Shown: positions 32,844-42,114, counted from the stretch's first letter. The stretch is 64,000 nt of DNA from Micromonospora sp. HNM0581 (GCF_012726175.1 NZ_JAASAD010000002.1:434001-498000), one strand, 5' to 3'. Numbers and translations are program-made. Notes: generated from the sequence alone by a model not told the origin.

Positions 32844-34247
32844 ATGCTGCTCTCACTTCCCTCCGTCGATGGGGCTGTCGTGAACGTGGACCGCTTTTCG
32901 CAGATGACGCACCCTGATCAGTCGTGGTGGGACGAGCCGGCGATGCGAAGTGCCTTGGCACGGCGCGACGTAGGCCAAATCTTCATGCTGTTGAACCGGC
33001 GTCACGGCATGACGCAACGCCGTATCGCCGAGCTTGCCGGGTTCGCTGCGTCCGAGGTCTACGAAATCACCCGTGGCCGGCAGGTCATGGCTTACGACGT
33101 CCTTGTGCGAATCGCAGAAGGACTGGGTATACCGCGCGCCTTGATGGGCCTCGGATACGGGACAGAACCGGCTCAAGACCATCATCCCGAGCCGCTGCCC
33201 TTGGGTGAACCTGAGCAGCGGAAGCAGTTCATTGCCGCCCTGGCCGGCTTCGCCGTTGGCGGCTCACCAGACATCGAGGTGTGGCTCCCTCGGCCCGGTG
33301 AGCGGCCCCTCTCAGTGCCGGCGGTCGTGAACCCGGAGGCCATCGCCACCGTACGGGAAATCACTCAACGACATCGAGAGTTGGATGCCGCATACGGCGG
33401 TGGCTCATGTCGCGACTCGGCGCGGGGCTACCTGGCATGGGCGAGCTGTCTCACCCGTAGTCGCTGCCAAACTCCCCAACTGTCTGGGAAGCTACATGCC
33501 GAGCTGGCGGACTTGCACAATCTTGTCGGGTGGATGTCCCATGACCTGGGTGAACACATGGAGGCGCGTCGCCACCTCGCGCAAGGTCTCGTCTACGCCC
33601 AAAAGGCGGGTGATTCGACGCTGATGGCGGACGCCTATTACCGTCTCGGCCGAGTCAGCATCCACCAGGGCAACCCCGCAGAGGCGCTGCACCTATTCCA
33701 ACTCGGCCAGATCGTTGCCACGAACTCGAACTGCCTGACGTCGGTAGCGATCCTGCACGCAAACATCGCCTGGGCCCACGCCAGAATGGGAAACGCGCCT
33801 GCGATGCGTGACTCACTGGCGCGCGCTCGTGACGAAATCGGCAGAGCCGACACCGCGGAAGCACCCCAATGGACACGGTTCTTCTGCGAACCAGGCGACC
33901 TGGAAGGAATGTCAGGAGTCGTCCACTCGGCGCTGGCTCGCTATCCGCAGTACCGCGAGCAACACGCCGCCCTCGCGCTGACCCACGCCGGCCGGGCTTT
34001 GGAACGGCGAACCGAGACGTCACGCAGTGGCGCATTCGACCACGTGACCATGGCCCTGGGATACGCGCTCCTCGGCGAACAAGACAAAGTCGGACCCCAC
34101 GCCCATGCAGTCCTGGATGCCGCGCGACATGTGCGATCCCGCCGGCTGCTCGACCGGCTCAGCGACGTCGCAGACGTCATTGAACCACGCCAAGACAAGC
34201 AGCTGTCGGAGGTGGTGAAGGCCATCCGGGCACGCGTAGCCGCGTGA
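32844..34247 (+). CDS. XRE-family regulator with TPR repeats
   Basis: The 467-residue protein has an N-terminal Cro/CI-type helix-turn-helix (MTQRRIAELAGFAASEVYEI, residues near 55-75) followed by a helical, TPR-like sensor region (HLAQGLVYAQKAGDSTLMAD, GRVSIHQGNPAEALHLFQLG). This architecture is widespread in Streptomyces/Micromonospora regulators, some linked to secondary metabolism. The start may be ATG 32844 or GTG 32880. The next gene begins 15 bp after its stop, so they form a pair. Whether it controls the biosynthetic operon to the right is unknown. Confidence 0.8.
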   Translation: MLLSLPSVDGAVVNVDRFSQMTHPDQSWWDEPAMRSALARRDVGQIFMLLNRRHGMTQRRIAELAGFAASEVYEITRGRQVMAYDVLVRIAEGLGIPRALMGLGYGTEPAQDHHPEPLPLGEPEQRKQFIAALAGFAVGGSPDIEVWLPRPGERPLSVPAVVNPEAIATVREITQRHRELDAAYGGGSCRDSARGYLAWASCLTRSRCQTPQLSGKLHAELADLHNLVGWMSHDLGEHMEARRHLAQGLVYAQKAGDSTLMADAYYRLGRVSIHQGNPAEALHLFQLGQIVATNSNCLTSVAILHANIAWAHARMGNAPAMRDSLARARDEIGRADTAEAPQWTRFFCEPGDLEGMSGVVHSALARYPQYREQHAALALTHAGRALERRTETSRSGAFDHVTMALGYALLGEQDKVGPHAHAVLDAARHVRSRRLLDRLSDVADVIEPRQDKQLSEVVKAIRARVAA

Positions 34248-34262
34248 CCTAATCTGGCGGGT

Positions 34263-35201
34263 ATGTCGACCACCCTGACCGCTGAGGCCGCCGACGAGAT
34301 CCAGCGGGGACTCGACGCCGTCCGCCAGCAGGCCGGACTCGTCTCCGGCGAGGCGCACCTCATGCGATACACGATCAACGCGGTCTACCGGATCGGCGAC
34401 AGGGTGCTGCGGCTCTCGCACGGCGAGGTGGCACGAGAGCGGGCACAACGGGTCGTCCGCGCAATGACGCTACTCACGAAGCATGAGGTGCCAACTGTCG
34501 AGCTGGACACCAGCGTCGAACAGCCCGTGGTGGTGGACGAGTGGGTCGCCACGATTTGGCACTATATACCTCATCCGACGCGCCGCCCCGATCCGGTCGA
34601 ACTGGCTGAGCCGCTGGCGAGGCTGCACGCTATCACCGAGACACCGTCATTCCTGCCTCGCTGGTCGCCCGTCGCCACGGCCCGACGCCGGCTGGCCGGG
34701 CTTACCCGTCTACCCACCGACGAACTCCTGTTCACGCAGCAGTGGGCGTCCCGAGAAGTCGAGCTATCTCTCGAGGACCTCGTGGCACGACTCCAGGCGC
34801 GCTGCGATGACCTGGAGCTCCGCGTGGCGGCTGCCACGTGGGAACTGTCGACCGGCGTCGTGCATGGTGACGCCCACGCGGGCAACGTTCTCGCGGGCCG
34901 GTTGTGTGACTTCGACTCACTGGCCATCGGGCCGCGCGAGTGGGACCTTGTGCCATTGGTGCACAGCGCCATCCGCTTTGGTGACCCAACTGAGCCGTAC
35001 GAAAGGTTCGCCGCATCCTACGGCTTCGACCTTGCAACGTCACCGTCCTGGCCGCTCCTACGGGAGGTACGCGAACTCCAACTCGTGACCAGCGTGATGG
35101 ACAAGCTCCCCGGCAGGCCAGAGGTGGCGCAGACGCTGGGCCATCGGCTACGTACCTACCTGACTGGTGACCGATCAGCGGTGTGGCAGCGCTACCGATA
35201 G
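34263..35201 (+). CDS. Aminoglycoside-phosphotransferase-family kinase
   Basis: The 312-residue protein has an APH/choline-kinase fold: N-lobe TINAVYRIGDRVLRLSHGEV, Brenner motif VVHGDAHAGNVLAG (catalytic Asp 203) and the metal-binding CDFDSLAIGPREWDL (Asp 216). All catalytic residues are present. Members phosphorylate antibiotics or small alcohols/amines. It is translated right after the XRE-TPR regulator, a pairing often seen in actinomycetes. Drug resistance is possible but cannot be concluded from sequence. Confidence 0.8.
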   Translation: MSTTLTAEAADEIQRGLDAVRQQAGLVSGEAHLMRYTINAVYRIGDRVLRLSHGEVARERAQRVVRAMTLLTKHEVPTVELDTSVEQPVVVDEWVATIWHYIPHPTRRPDPVELAEPLARLHAITETPSFLPRWSPVATARRRLAGLTRLPTDELLFTQQWASREVELSLEDLVARLQARCDDLELRVAAATWELSTGVVHGDAHAGNVLAGRLCDFDSLAIGPREWDLVPLVHSAIRFGDPTEPYERFAASYGFDLATSPSWPLLREVRELQLVTSVMDKLPGRPEVAQTLGHRLRTYLTGDRSAVWQRYR

Positions 35202-35377
35202 CGGGCTCCGCGACGACCAAGCACACGGCGGTTGGTGCCGTCGCCGATGCTGAAGATCCTCAAGGAGAAGGGCGGCGACCACCAGCAACGAAGGCGAAAG
35301 TGGTCCCCGATCGGTCGGGACGCAGCCAACTCCGAGTAAGTGGCCTGATGACGCCATCTGTCGGCAACCTAAGCGAG

Positions 35378-35418
35378 CCTGAGACGGCCGACGTCGACAA
35401 GACGTCGGCCGTCTCAGG
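35378..35418. terminator. Strong bidirectional terminator between kinase and biosynthetic operon
   Basis: An 18-bp perfect stem, CCTGAGACGGCCGACGTC / GACGTCGGCCGTCTCAGG, with a 5-nt loop (GACAA) lies between the convergent kinase gene (ends 35201) and the last gene of the biosynthetic operon (stop at 35481). It marks the 3' end of that operon. Confidence 0.85.
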
Positions 35419-35480
35419 TGGGCATTGTCCGCTCCCAATTCGCCGAGGCGAATCGCGTCTGCCCACGACGGCTGTCCGTC

Positions 35481-36764
35481 CTACATCTCCGGCTCCAGTA
35501 CCTTCTTGCCGCCCATGTACGGGACTAGGGCGGACGGCAGTTCGACCGTCCCGTCCTGCCGCTGCCCGTGCTCAATGACGGCCGCCCACATCCTCGGGGT
35601 GGCGAGGGCTGAGCCGTTGAGGTAGTAGGGGGCTCTGGTCTGACCGGACCCTACTCGATACCGGATGTTGCTCCGCCTGGGCTGGAAGTCGGTGAAGTTC
35701 CCCACCGACGAGACCTCAAGCCAGCGATCGACGCCGGGCGAGTAGACCTCTAGGTCAAAGATCCGAGACGAGGAGAACGTCAGGTCTCCGGCCGCGAGGT
35801 CAACGACGCGGTAGGGCAACTCCAGGAGCTGAAGTGGCTTCTCAGCATCCGCGAGCAGGCCGTCGAACTCGTCCTGGACGGTTTCTGGCGTACAGATGCG
35901 GACGAGTTCGACCTTGTGGAACTCGTGGAGCCGCTGGAGGCCCCGGGTGTCCTTGCCTGCGGATCCGGCCTCTCGGCGGAAACAGACCGAGTACGCCATG
36001 TAGCGCTTCGGTAGTTCATCCGCCTCGAACAGCTCTCCGCGGTGCATGCCGGTCAGCGGGACCTCACCAGTGGGGACGAGCCACAGGTCGTCGAGGGTCG
36101 TGTTGTAGGCATCCTCGGCGAACTTGGGGAGGTGACCCGTACCTTCGAAGACCTCGCTGCGCACCATGTGCGGGACAAGGACCTCCCGATAGGTGTCACG
36201 GTTGAGGTCAAGGCCGAACTGGATGAGCGCGCGGATTAGCCGGGCGCCGTCGCCGTAGAGTAGCGAGAAACCGGAGCCGCTCAGCTTTGCGGCGCGCTCG
36301 GGGTCGTAGATCCCGAGCGCAGCTGCGATTTCCCAGTGCGGCCGGTAGTCCGCTGGGTTGAATCGGTCCGCCGGGGGGCCTTCGACTCGAAGGATCACAT
36401 TGCACGACTCATCGAGGCCCTCGGGCGCTTCTGGAGACGGGAGGTTGGGCAGCATCAGCAGGTGCGACCGCGAGTTCTTCTCGGCTTCCCGCAGTTCCGC
36501 CTCTTTCTCGGCGATGCGGGACTTAAGGTCCGCGAGCGCCAGCCGCTCCTGTTCCGCGCTGGGATCACCACTTGAGATCAATTTCCCGACCTGCTTGGAC
36601 CGGCGGTTCATTTCGGCCCGGAGCCCTTCAACCTCGGAGAGGATGCTGCGCCGTTGGATCAGGGCTTGCCGCGCGGAGAGGACGGTCTCCGAGGAGACGC
36701 CCTTCCGTGCCAGCGCCGCAACGACAGCATCGGGTTGATCGAGCAGCAGATTCGAGTCGATCAC
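35481..36764 (-). CDS. serS: Divergent seryl-tRNA synthetase, likely resistance or pathway copy
   Basis: The 427-residue class II synthetase is complete: N-terminal coiled-coil arm (about 30-100), TGE motif (232-234), motif 2 CFRREAGSAGKDTRGLQRLH and motif 3 DFQPRRSNIRYR. It departs from housekeeping bacterial SerRS at the active site: the usual LCTGDxGF is LAAGDLTF (323-330) and the usual SSCSN is SSVGN (352-356), losing two near-invariant cysteines. It is the last gene of a nine-gene biosynthetic operon. Known precedents are a resistant SerRS in the albomycin cluster and VlmL in valanimycin, which supplies seryl-tRNA as substrate. I favour self-resistance, but both fit. Confidence 0.9.
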   Translation of the reverse strand: MIDSNLLLDQPDAVVAALARKGVSSETVLSARQALIQRRSILSEVEGLRAEMNRRSKQVGKLISSGDPSAEQERLALADLKSRIAEKEAELREAEKNSRSHLLMLPNLPSPEAPEGLDESCNVILRVEGPPADRFNPADYRPHWEIAAALGIYDPERAAKLSGSGFSLLYGDGARLIRALIQFGLDLNRDTYREVLVPHMVRSEVFEGTGHLPKFAEDAYNTTLDDLWLVPTGEVPLTGMHRGELFEADELPKRYMAYSVCFRREAGSAGKDTRGLQRLHEFHKVELVRICTPETVQDEFDGLLADAEKPLQLLELPYRVVDLAAGDLTFSSSRIFDLEVYSPGVDRWLEVSSVGNFTDFQPRRSNIRYRVGSGQTRAPYYLNGSALATPRMWAAVIEHGQRQDGTVELPSALVPYMGGKKVLEPEM

Positions 36765-36909
36765 TTCTACCTCCTGTGCCAGCCAGCTTCCAGGCTTGTG
36801 CCTTGGACGGCCGGCAACGTCCAGTGTCCGGGTTCAGAGGATACGCCCGGCCGTTGATGATCCCCTGACCGATCCCCTGCCAGGCTCTCGCCCACGGTGA
36901 AGGTGCCAG

Positions 36910-38082
36910 CTACGCGGTCGCCATCGCGAGCTCTTGAAAGACGTCGGTGGCGGTAAGGAGGACGGCTTCGTCGAGATCGAATTGGGGGGTGTGGAGATCC
37001 GGATGTTGATCTGACCTACCGCATCCGAGCAGGAACATCGCGCCGTCCGCATGGTCGAGGTACCAGCCGAAGTCCTCGCTGACCCCGACTGGACGATCGG
37101 GGTATGCCCTGCACTCCACCCTGAGCGTTCGGCAGGCGGCCTCGAGCCGAGCTACCGATCGGGCTGAATTTTGAACGGGTGGCCGGATGCCGGAGGTCAC
37201 TGCCACTTCGATCTTCGCTCCGGTCTCGTCCGCCACTGCCAGCGCCGTCGCCTCTATGGCGGCCACAGCGGCATCCTGGTCGGCCCAGGAGAGAGCGCGG
37301 AGAGTGCCTTCGAGCTGGCATCTCGTGGCGACTCGGTTAGGCCCATCGCCACCGCGGATAAGGCCGATGCTCAGGGCGGTAGGCGAGGCGTCATGCAGCT
37401 GCCTGCCCGTGTCGGGCCGGAGGCGTCCGTACAGCCTGACTGCCGCTGAAACCGCATCCACGCCGCCTGAGTCGGCGGCGGTTCCGCTCGCCCGCCCCTC
37501 GTGTCCGTACACGTTGAACGTGAGTCCGGCGACGGACGCCATCATGGTCCCGGCACGGACCCCTACGACCCCCTCCGCCAGCTCGGGCCAGACATGGCAG
37601 GCGAAGATCTCAGGTGGGACCAAGCCTTTCGGAAGGCCCTCGATGACCAACGGCGCGCCCGAAGGGTAGGTCTCCTCCGCCTGCTGGAAGATTAGTAAGA
37701 CGGCGACCGGGGCTGGCTTGATCCTCAGTCGGCGCGCGAGCGCCAGCAAGGCGGCGGTGTGCGCGTCGTGGCCACATGCATGCATGACGCCGGGACGGAC
37801 AGATGCGTACCCACGCCCGATGGACTCCTGGACGCGGATGGCATCCATGTCCGCGCGAAAGCCGATCGCGGGCCGGGCGGCCTCCGGTCCCACGACTGCC
37901 GCGACGCTTGTAGCCGCCGGGCGAAACGGCGCGAGGCCCATGCGGCGAAGCAGCCGCTCGACGTAGTTGGCCGTTCGCCACTCGTGGTGCCCCACCTCGG
38001 GATGCCTGTGGATGGCCCGACGCACCCGCCGCACGAACTCCAGCTCCCCGATACGGCTGCTATCCGTATATGGGTCGACCAT
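36910..38082 (-). CDS. M20-family metallo-amidohydrolase/peptidase
   Basis: The 390-residue enzyme has dinuclear metal-site motifs: FRADMDA (75-81), HACGHDAHTA (101-110), QQAEET with Glu 136/137, and a late DLHTPQFDLDE. It belongs with M20D hydrolases that deacylate N-acyl amino acids or cleave short peptides. GAGG precedes ATG 38082. It lies 27 bp after the radical SAM gene. In this operon it could trim a leader peptide, remove an N-acyl protecting group or release the final product. Confidence 0.85.
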   Translation of the reverse strand: MVDPYTDSSRIGELEFVRRVRRAIHRHPEVGHHEWRTANYVERLLRRMGLAPFRPAATSVAAVVGPEAARPAIGFRADMDAIRVQESIGRGYASVRPGVMHACGHDAHTAALLALARRLRIKPAPVAVLLIFQQAEETYPSGAPLVIEGLPKGLVPPEIFACHVWPELAEGVVGVRAGTMMASVAGLTFNVYGHEGRASGTAADSGGVDAVSAAVRLYGRLRPDTGRQLHDASPTALSIGLIRGGDGPNRVATRCQLEGTLRALSWADQDAAVAAIEATALAVADETGAKIEVAVTSGIRPPVQNSARSVARLEAACRTLRVECRAYPDRPVGVSEDFGWYLDHADGAMFLLGCGRSDQHPDLHTPQFDLDEAVLLTATDVFQELAMATA

Positions 38083-38109
38083 ACTTAACCTCGCACAATT
38101 GGTGTGTCA

Positions 38110-39390
38110 TTAGATAAAGAAGCTGTGAGTTGGCGTTGGCAGGACGGCGCGGAGGTCATCGATCCATATCCGCACCTCGTCCATGCGCCCGTCGGCGCGG
38201 AGTCGTTCAATTTCTCTGAATAGCCGGTTGAAGAAGAAGCCCCTGCCATTGCTTGGGCAATAAGTCTGATAGCACGCTGTTTCCCGAGCCAGCTGAAGAA
38301 CTGACTGCCGGCGCTCCCCAGCCCACAAGTCGTCAATGCTCGCCTCAGCTACATTGCCGATGAAATAGTCGGGGTTGCCGTAGCGGTCGGAACAAGCCAC
38401 CATGTCGCCGTTCGGCGTAACCTCTCCGAACAGGCCGGCCGCAATGCATCCCCGGTCGTCTCGTTCAGCGGGTGGTGCCGGATTAGCCGACTGATCGGGA
38501 ACAACGACATCGATGCCGGAGTCGACGAGTGCCTGACGTAACGGGGCACCAGGGCCTACGACCGAAAGGAACTTGTCAAGCGTGTCGTTCCGAATGTCGA
38601 TCTGCGCCGTATAGAACGGAAAGGCTGGGCGGAAGATGGCGTAGTCGATGCCTCCACTGCCCTGCGACTCGCAGAGCTGCGCCAAGTATCGGGCGGTGGG
38701 CTCCAAGTCGCCGATGTTACCCTCGTCCACTACGACCGATACGCCGACGAGCGTGCCGGACCGCCGTTCGCTTCGCATCCGGGCTAGTTCCGCCAAGTTC
38801 TGGAGAACCCGGCTGCCGAAATTGCGACGAGGATCGTAATCGTGGTATTTGGCGTGCACATCGCCCGTGACGGCGTTGAGGCTTACGCGGATGAATACGA
38901 GGTTGGCGTCGAAAAGGGCCGCTGCCCGCTCAGCATTGAGCAGGCTTCCATTGGTGAACAAACACTGGGACAGGCCGAGCCGGTCGGCCTTGACGGCCGC
39001 CGGGTAGAGAAGCGGATTCATTGTCGGCTCGCCGCCGACCCACATGATGCCGACCTTGTGCTCCGCCAGGTTCGTCAGCACCCGATCGAGTTTGGTGTCA
39101 CGTATGACAGTCAGCGGCGTGGCTCTCGGGTGGCTGAAGACGTCGGCGTCAGACCATTCTTCGCGAGCGCTACGGCAGCTACACCAACGACAGGCGAAGT
39201 TGCACAGGTACGTCGGTGACAGCTCGACATGAAGGGGCTTCACTTCGTCATACCGTCCGGCGAGCACCAGCTGCACCCGGTCGTGCCAGAAGACCCACTG
39301 GCCCGCTTCCTTGCGCGCCCGGTCGAACTCGTCCCGCCTACCATAGCCAGCAACCTTGTCAGGTAGTGGCCAGCGTTCGCGCTCGGTCAC
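38110..39390 (-). CDS. Radical SAM enzyme 1 with SPASM/twitch-like C-terminus
   Basis: The 426-residue enzyme has the cluster motif YLCNFACRWC (Cys 63, 67, 70), SAM-binding GGEPTMNP (119-126) and a C-terminal cysteine set, Cys 315, 333, 373 and 378, in the context ACSDRYGNPDYFIGNVAEAS, like SPASM/twitch auxiliary-cluster domains of peptide and carbohydrate-modifying enzymes. It starts at GTG 39390 after CAGGAG, 17 bp beyond the stop of its paralogue. Both end in HSFF(I/V) and share the whole layout, so they arose by duplication. Substrate unknown. Confidence 0.88.
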   Translation of the reverse strand: MTERERWPLPDKVAGYGRRDEFDRARKEAGQWVFWHDRVQLVLAGRYDEVKPLHVELSPTYLCNFACRWCSCRSAREEWSDADVFSHPRATPLTVIRDTKLDRVLTNLAEHKVGIMWVGGEPTMNPLLYPAAVKADRLGLSQCLFTNGSLLNAERAAALFDANLVFIRVSLNAVTGDVHAKYHDYDPRRNFGSRVLQNLAELARMRSERRSGTLVGVSVVVDEGNIGDLEPTARYLAQLCESQGSGGIDYAIFRPAFPFYTAQIDIRNDTLDKFLSVVGPGAPLRQALVDSGIDVVVPDQSANPAPPAERDDRGCIAAGLFGEVTPNGDMVACSDRYGNPDYFIGNVAEASIDDLWAGERRQSVLQLARETACYQTYCPSNGRGFFFNRLFREIERLRADGRMDEVRIWIDDLRAVLPTPTHSFFI

Positions 39391-39407
39391 CTTCGCTCCT
39401 GCCAGGG

Positions 39408-40886
39408 TTAGACGAAAAAGGAATGGCCCAGCGGATAGGTGACCTCCCGAAGGTCGTCGACCCACTGCCGGACGACATCCATTTGGCCGGCCTTGCGATA
39501 TGCCTCGATCTGGTGGAATACCCGGTTGTGGTGATGGCCACGGGAGTTGTGCGGGCAGGTGGTCTTGAAGCACTCCCGCGCGTTTACCTGGTCCAGCACC
39601 GCGCGACGGCGGTCTGAGCGCCAAATCTCTTCGAGGCTGGTCTCAAAGATGTTGCCGATCGTGTATTCGGGGTTGCCGTATGAGTCCGAGCACAGCTGGA
39701 TGTCTCCATTGTGCCGGATCTCGCCGTACAGGCCGTAGGAGAGACAGGATCCGTCGGAGTAAGTGTCCGGCTCCGGCGGCGGGTCGAATGAATCCTTGAT
39801 CAGGACGAGCGGAATACCCAGGTCGTCGATGATTCTCCATGCCTCGCCACCCTCAGTAACGAGATCCAGCGCGCGGCGTGTGGTGTCCTCCTTGAGGCGT
39901 GCCCACTGCTGGTCGAAGTGCTGGTAGTTCATTACGGGGCGCGCGATCACATAGTCGATGCCGGGGCCTGCGGCGTCGACAACGTCGCGGATGAGTTCGG
40001 CCGCCGCCACAACGTCGTCAAGATTCCGTTCGTCGACGATGAGGGAGATGCCAACGAGCGTCCGGGCGCCCCTTTGGAGTTTCCGGCGCGCAAGGTCTTT
40101 CATGTTCTGCTTGGCCCGCTCGAAGTAGTCCCAGCCCTTTGGATATCCGTGGAACTTCCTGTATGCCTCTTCCGTTCCGCAGTTGAGACTGACGCGGACG
40201 AGAATGGGGTCCGTGTCCAGGCATTCGTCGGAGTCGAGAAAGACTCCGTTCGTAAGGAAGCTCGACGTGATGCCCTTGCTGCGTGCGTAGCGCATCCCGT
40301 CGTACGTGTACGGATTCGCGGTCGGGTCTCCACCGCCCCACACGATGCCCATCTGATCGTCGGCGCGGTGCTCCCCGAGTTGATCGATCACACGGCGTAG
40401 GCCATGCGCGTCCATCGTGTTCTTCTTCTCGACCTCGGTGTTGTGTTCCCAGGTGCCGCCTTCGACCCATTTCGTCCGAGTGACCCGCCTGCTGCAGTGT
40501 GGGCACATGAAGTTGCAGACGAGCGTGAAGATGCCCTCGAAGTGCGCCGGTGGGACGTCATGGTAACGGCCCTCCAGAATGAGGTCGGTCCGCGTCTTCC
40601 AATGCACCCACTGGGCCATGTACTTGGGTGCCTTGACGAATTCCGAGTAGGTGCCGTATCGGCCAACCTGATCGGGCATTGGGTACTGGGTACGTCCCGC
40701 GATTCGAGGAAGCCAAGCCCCCGGGGTCGGTTGGAGCAATTCCTCGTTGGAGAACAGCGCCTCATGGTCGCTGACTTGTAGAACCTGCCGACCGGCGATG
40801 CTCCCAACGGGTCGGAGCGGTGACGGATCATTGGCTGCGATGATCGGTAGGCGGCGGGTGGGTACACGTTCGGCGCTCTCTGTCAT
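39408..40886 (-). CDS. Radical SAM enzyme 2 with SPASM/twitch-like C-terminus
   Basis: The 492-residue paralogue of the enzyme at 38110 has the cluster motif VCNFMCPHC (Cys 124, 128, 131), GGGDPTANP (184-192) and C-terminal Cys 381, 399, 439 and 444 in CSDSYGNPEYTIGNIFETSL and ECFKTTCPHN. Compared with enzyme 1 it has about 60 extra N-terminal residues (RLPIIAANDPSPLRPVGS, then LQVSDHEALFSNEELLQ). The retained but separate copies imply two different radical steps, or a heterodimer. ATG 40886 is preceded by GCGAGG. Radical peptide cross-linking, epimerisation or sulfur chemistry are all possible for this architecture. Confidence 0.88.
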   Translation of the reverse strand: MTESAERVPTRRLPIIAANDPSPLRPVGSIAGRQVLQVSDHEALFSNEELLQPTPGAWLPRIAGRTQYPMPDQVGRYGTYSEFVKAPKYMAQWVHWKTRTDLILEGRYHDVPPAHFEGIFTLVCNFMCPHCSRRVTRTKWVEGGTWEHNTEVEKKNTMDAHGLRRVIDQLGEHRADDQMGIVWGGGDPTANPYTYDGMRYARSKGITSSFLTNGVFLDSDECLDTDPILVRVSLNCGTEEAYRKFHGYPKGWDYFERAKQNMKDLARRKLQRGARTLVGISLIVDERNLDDVVAAAELIRDVVDAAGPGIDYVIARPVMNYQHFDQQWARLKEDTTRRALDLVTEGGEAWRIIDDLGIPLVLIKDSFDPPPEPDTYSDGSCLSYGLYGEIRHNGDIQLCSDSYGNPEYTIGNIFETSLEEIWRSDRRRAVLDQVNARECFKTTCPHNSRGHHHNRVFHQIEAYRKAGQMDVVRQWVDDLREVTYPLGHSFFV

Positions 40887-40911
40887 GTCCTCGCTCCAGA
40901 AGATTGAAGGG

Positions 40912-42114
40912 CTAACGCGAAACCCATCCGTGCTTGTCCAGCACCTCGCACACGTCACAGGTGCCTCGCCATAAATCCTGGCTGTCCGGCTGGTCGCGAA
41001 CGCTGGCACCGCAGTTTTCGCACTTGAGGAAGCGCGGGGGCTGCTGCGCGACGCGCCTCGCGTGTGCGGTAAACATCCAGGTCTCAATGCCCGGCCAATG
41101 CCACTGGAGCTGGTCGGCCAGGTAGTAGAGGTAGTTCCGATCGCTTGGGTTGAACTCCCACTGGTTCGGTTCTGTCTGTTTCGGCGCGTGGCCAGTCTTA
41201 TGGAGGTAGTACAGGTGCAGCTCGCGCTTCGGCACGAATGCCAGAGGAAAAACGTAGTCATATGGCCCAACCGGGCGAGCCGGAATTCCGCTCATATCGA
41301 ACCCGACAGTATAAGAGTTTAAGAGGCCCGCGAGCAGATCCGTCGTGTGTAAGCCAAGGGCCACTGTGGATGAATTTACTTCGTCGGCATGGACCTCAAG
41401 GACGCGGCGGGTTGTGTGGTGGTCGACATACATTGCGGCGTGGGCGTCGTCGGTTTCCATCAGATGCATGAGGATCTGAGCGATTGGACGATTCAAGTTG
41501 AAAACGTCTTCGGCATAGCCGGGCTCAAGGACTTTATGCGAGACCTCGTGCCGTTCGGCAAGGCCCCTTGCGAAGTCAAACGTCTCCGACCATTTGCTGT
41601 CGAAGTCCTGGAAGGTTGCCGCATGTATTTCCAGCCCGGGGCACGCGGCGTCGCGGTATGCGGCCAACAGCATCAGGAGGGACCCGCTATCGACACCTCC
41701 TGAAAGGCCGAGCACAACAGAAGAAGTTGGACGCAGGAGGGAAAATTGATCGATCGTCTCGCGCACTACCGTTGCCACGCGATCGGCGACGCCGGGGACA
41801 TCCAGCGCGGTGCGCTCCATGCTGAGGCTTCCGTTCGCAGCCAAGGCCAGCCGTCTATGGACGTAGGGTCTGCTGCTGTCGCGGCTTTCGAACAGCTTCC
41901 GGATCCCCGCGATGTCGTAACCCTCGATCAGCTTGGCGAGGTAGGAGCGGTTGGGATCCAAGACATGATCGTCCGCGACGATGGACGACTCGTCGCAGAA
42001 GGTCAGCACCGAGTTCGGCGGGATGGCGTTGCGCAGAAGAGTGGCTGCCACAGTGTCGCCCGGTCGCTGCACGAGCGTATGCAGACCGCCGCGCCGGTCA
42101 AGTAAGGAAAACAT
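40912..42114 (-). CDS. ATP-pyrophosphatase (PP-loop) with possible beta-grasp N-terminus and C-terminal Zn-ribbon
   Basis: The 400-residue protein has the PP-loop VLGLSGGVDSGSLL (138-143), the AMP-forming fold of asparagine synthetase C-domains and tRNA thiolases. The tail has CENCG (365, 368) and CDVCEVL (386, 389), a zinc ribbon like those of TtuA/Ncs6-type sulfur-transfer enzymes. Residues 1-70 (HTLVQRPGDTVAATLLRN, then DDHVLDPNRSYLAKLIEGYD) follow the order of a ThiS/MoaD-like beta-grasp fold, fused instead of ending in GG; this is my inference. No glutaminase domain. It may adenylate a substrate for amide or sulfur transfer. GGAAGGG precedes ATG 42114. Confidence 0.75.
   Translation of the reverse strand: MFSLLDRRGGLHTLVQRPGDTVAATLLRNAIPPNSVLTFCDESSIVADDHVLDPNRSYLAKLIEGYDIAGIRKLFESRDSSRPYVHRRLALAANGSLSMERTALDVPGVADRVATVVRETIDQFSLLRPTSSVVLGLSGGVDSGSLLMLLAAYRDAACPGLEIHAATFQDFDSKWSETFDFARGLAERHEVSHKVLEPGYAEDVFNLNRPIAQILMHLMETDDAHAAMYVDHHTTRRVLEVHADEVNSSTVALGLHTTDLLAGLLNSYTVGFDMSGIPARPVGPYDYVFPLAFVPKRELHLYYLHKTGHAPKQTEPNQWEFNPSDRNYLYYLADQLQWHWPGIETWMFTAHARRVAQQPPRFLKCENCGASVRDQPDSQDLWRGTCDVCEVLDKHGWVSR

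Noticed and set aside
34263..35201. Kinase as the resistance gene of the biosynthetic operon
   Set aside because: It is on the other strand behind a strong terminator and paired with the XRE-TPR regulator; SerRS is the better immunity candidate.
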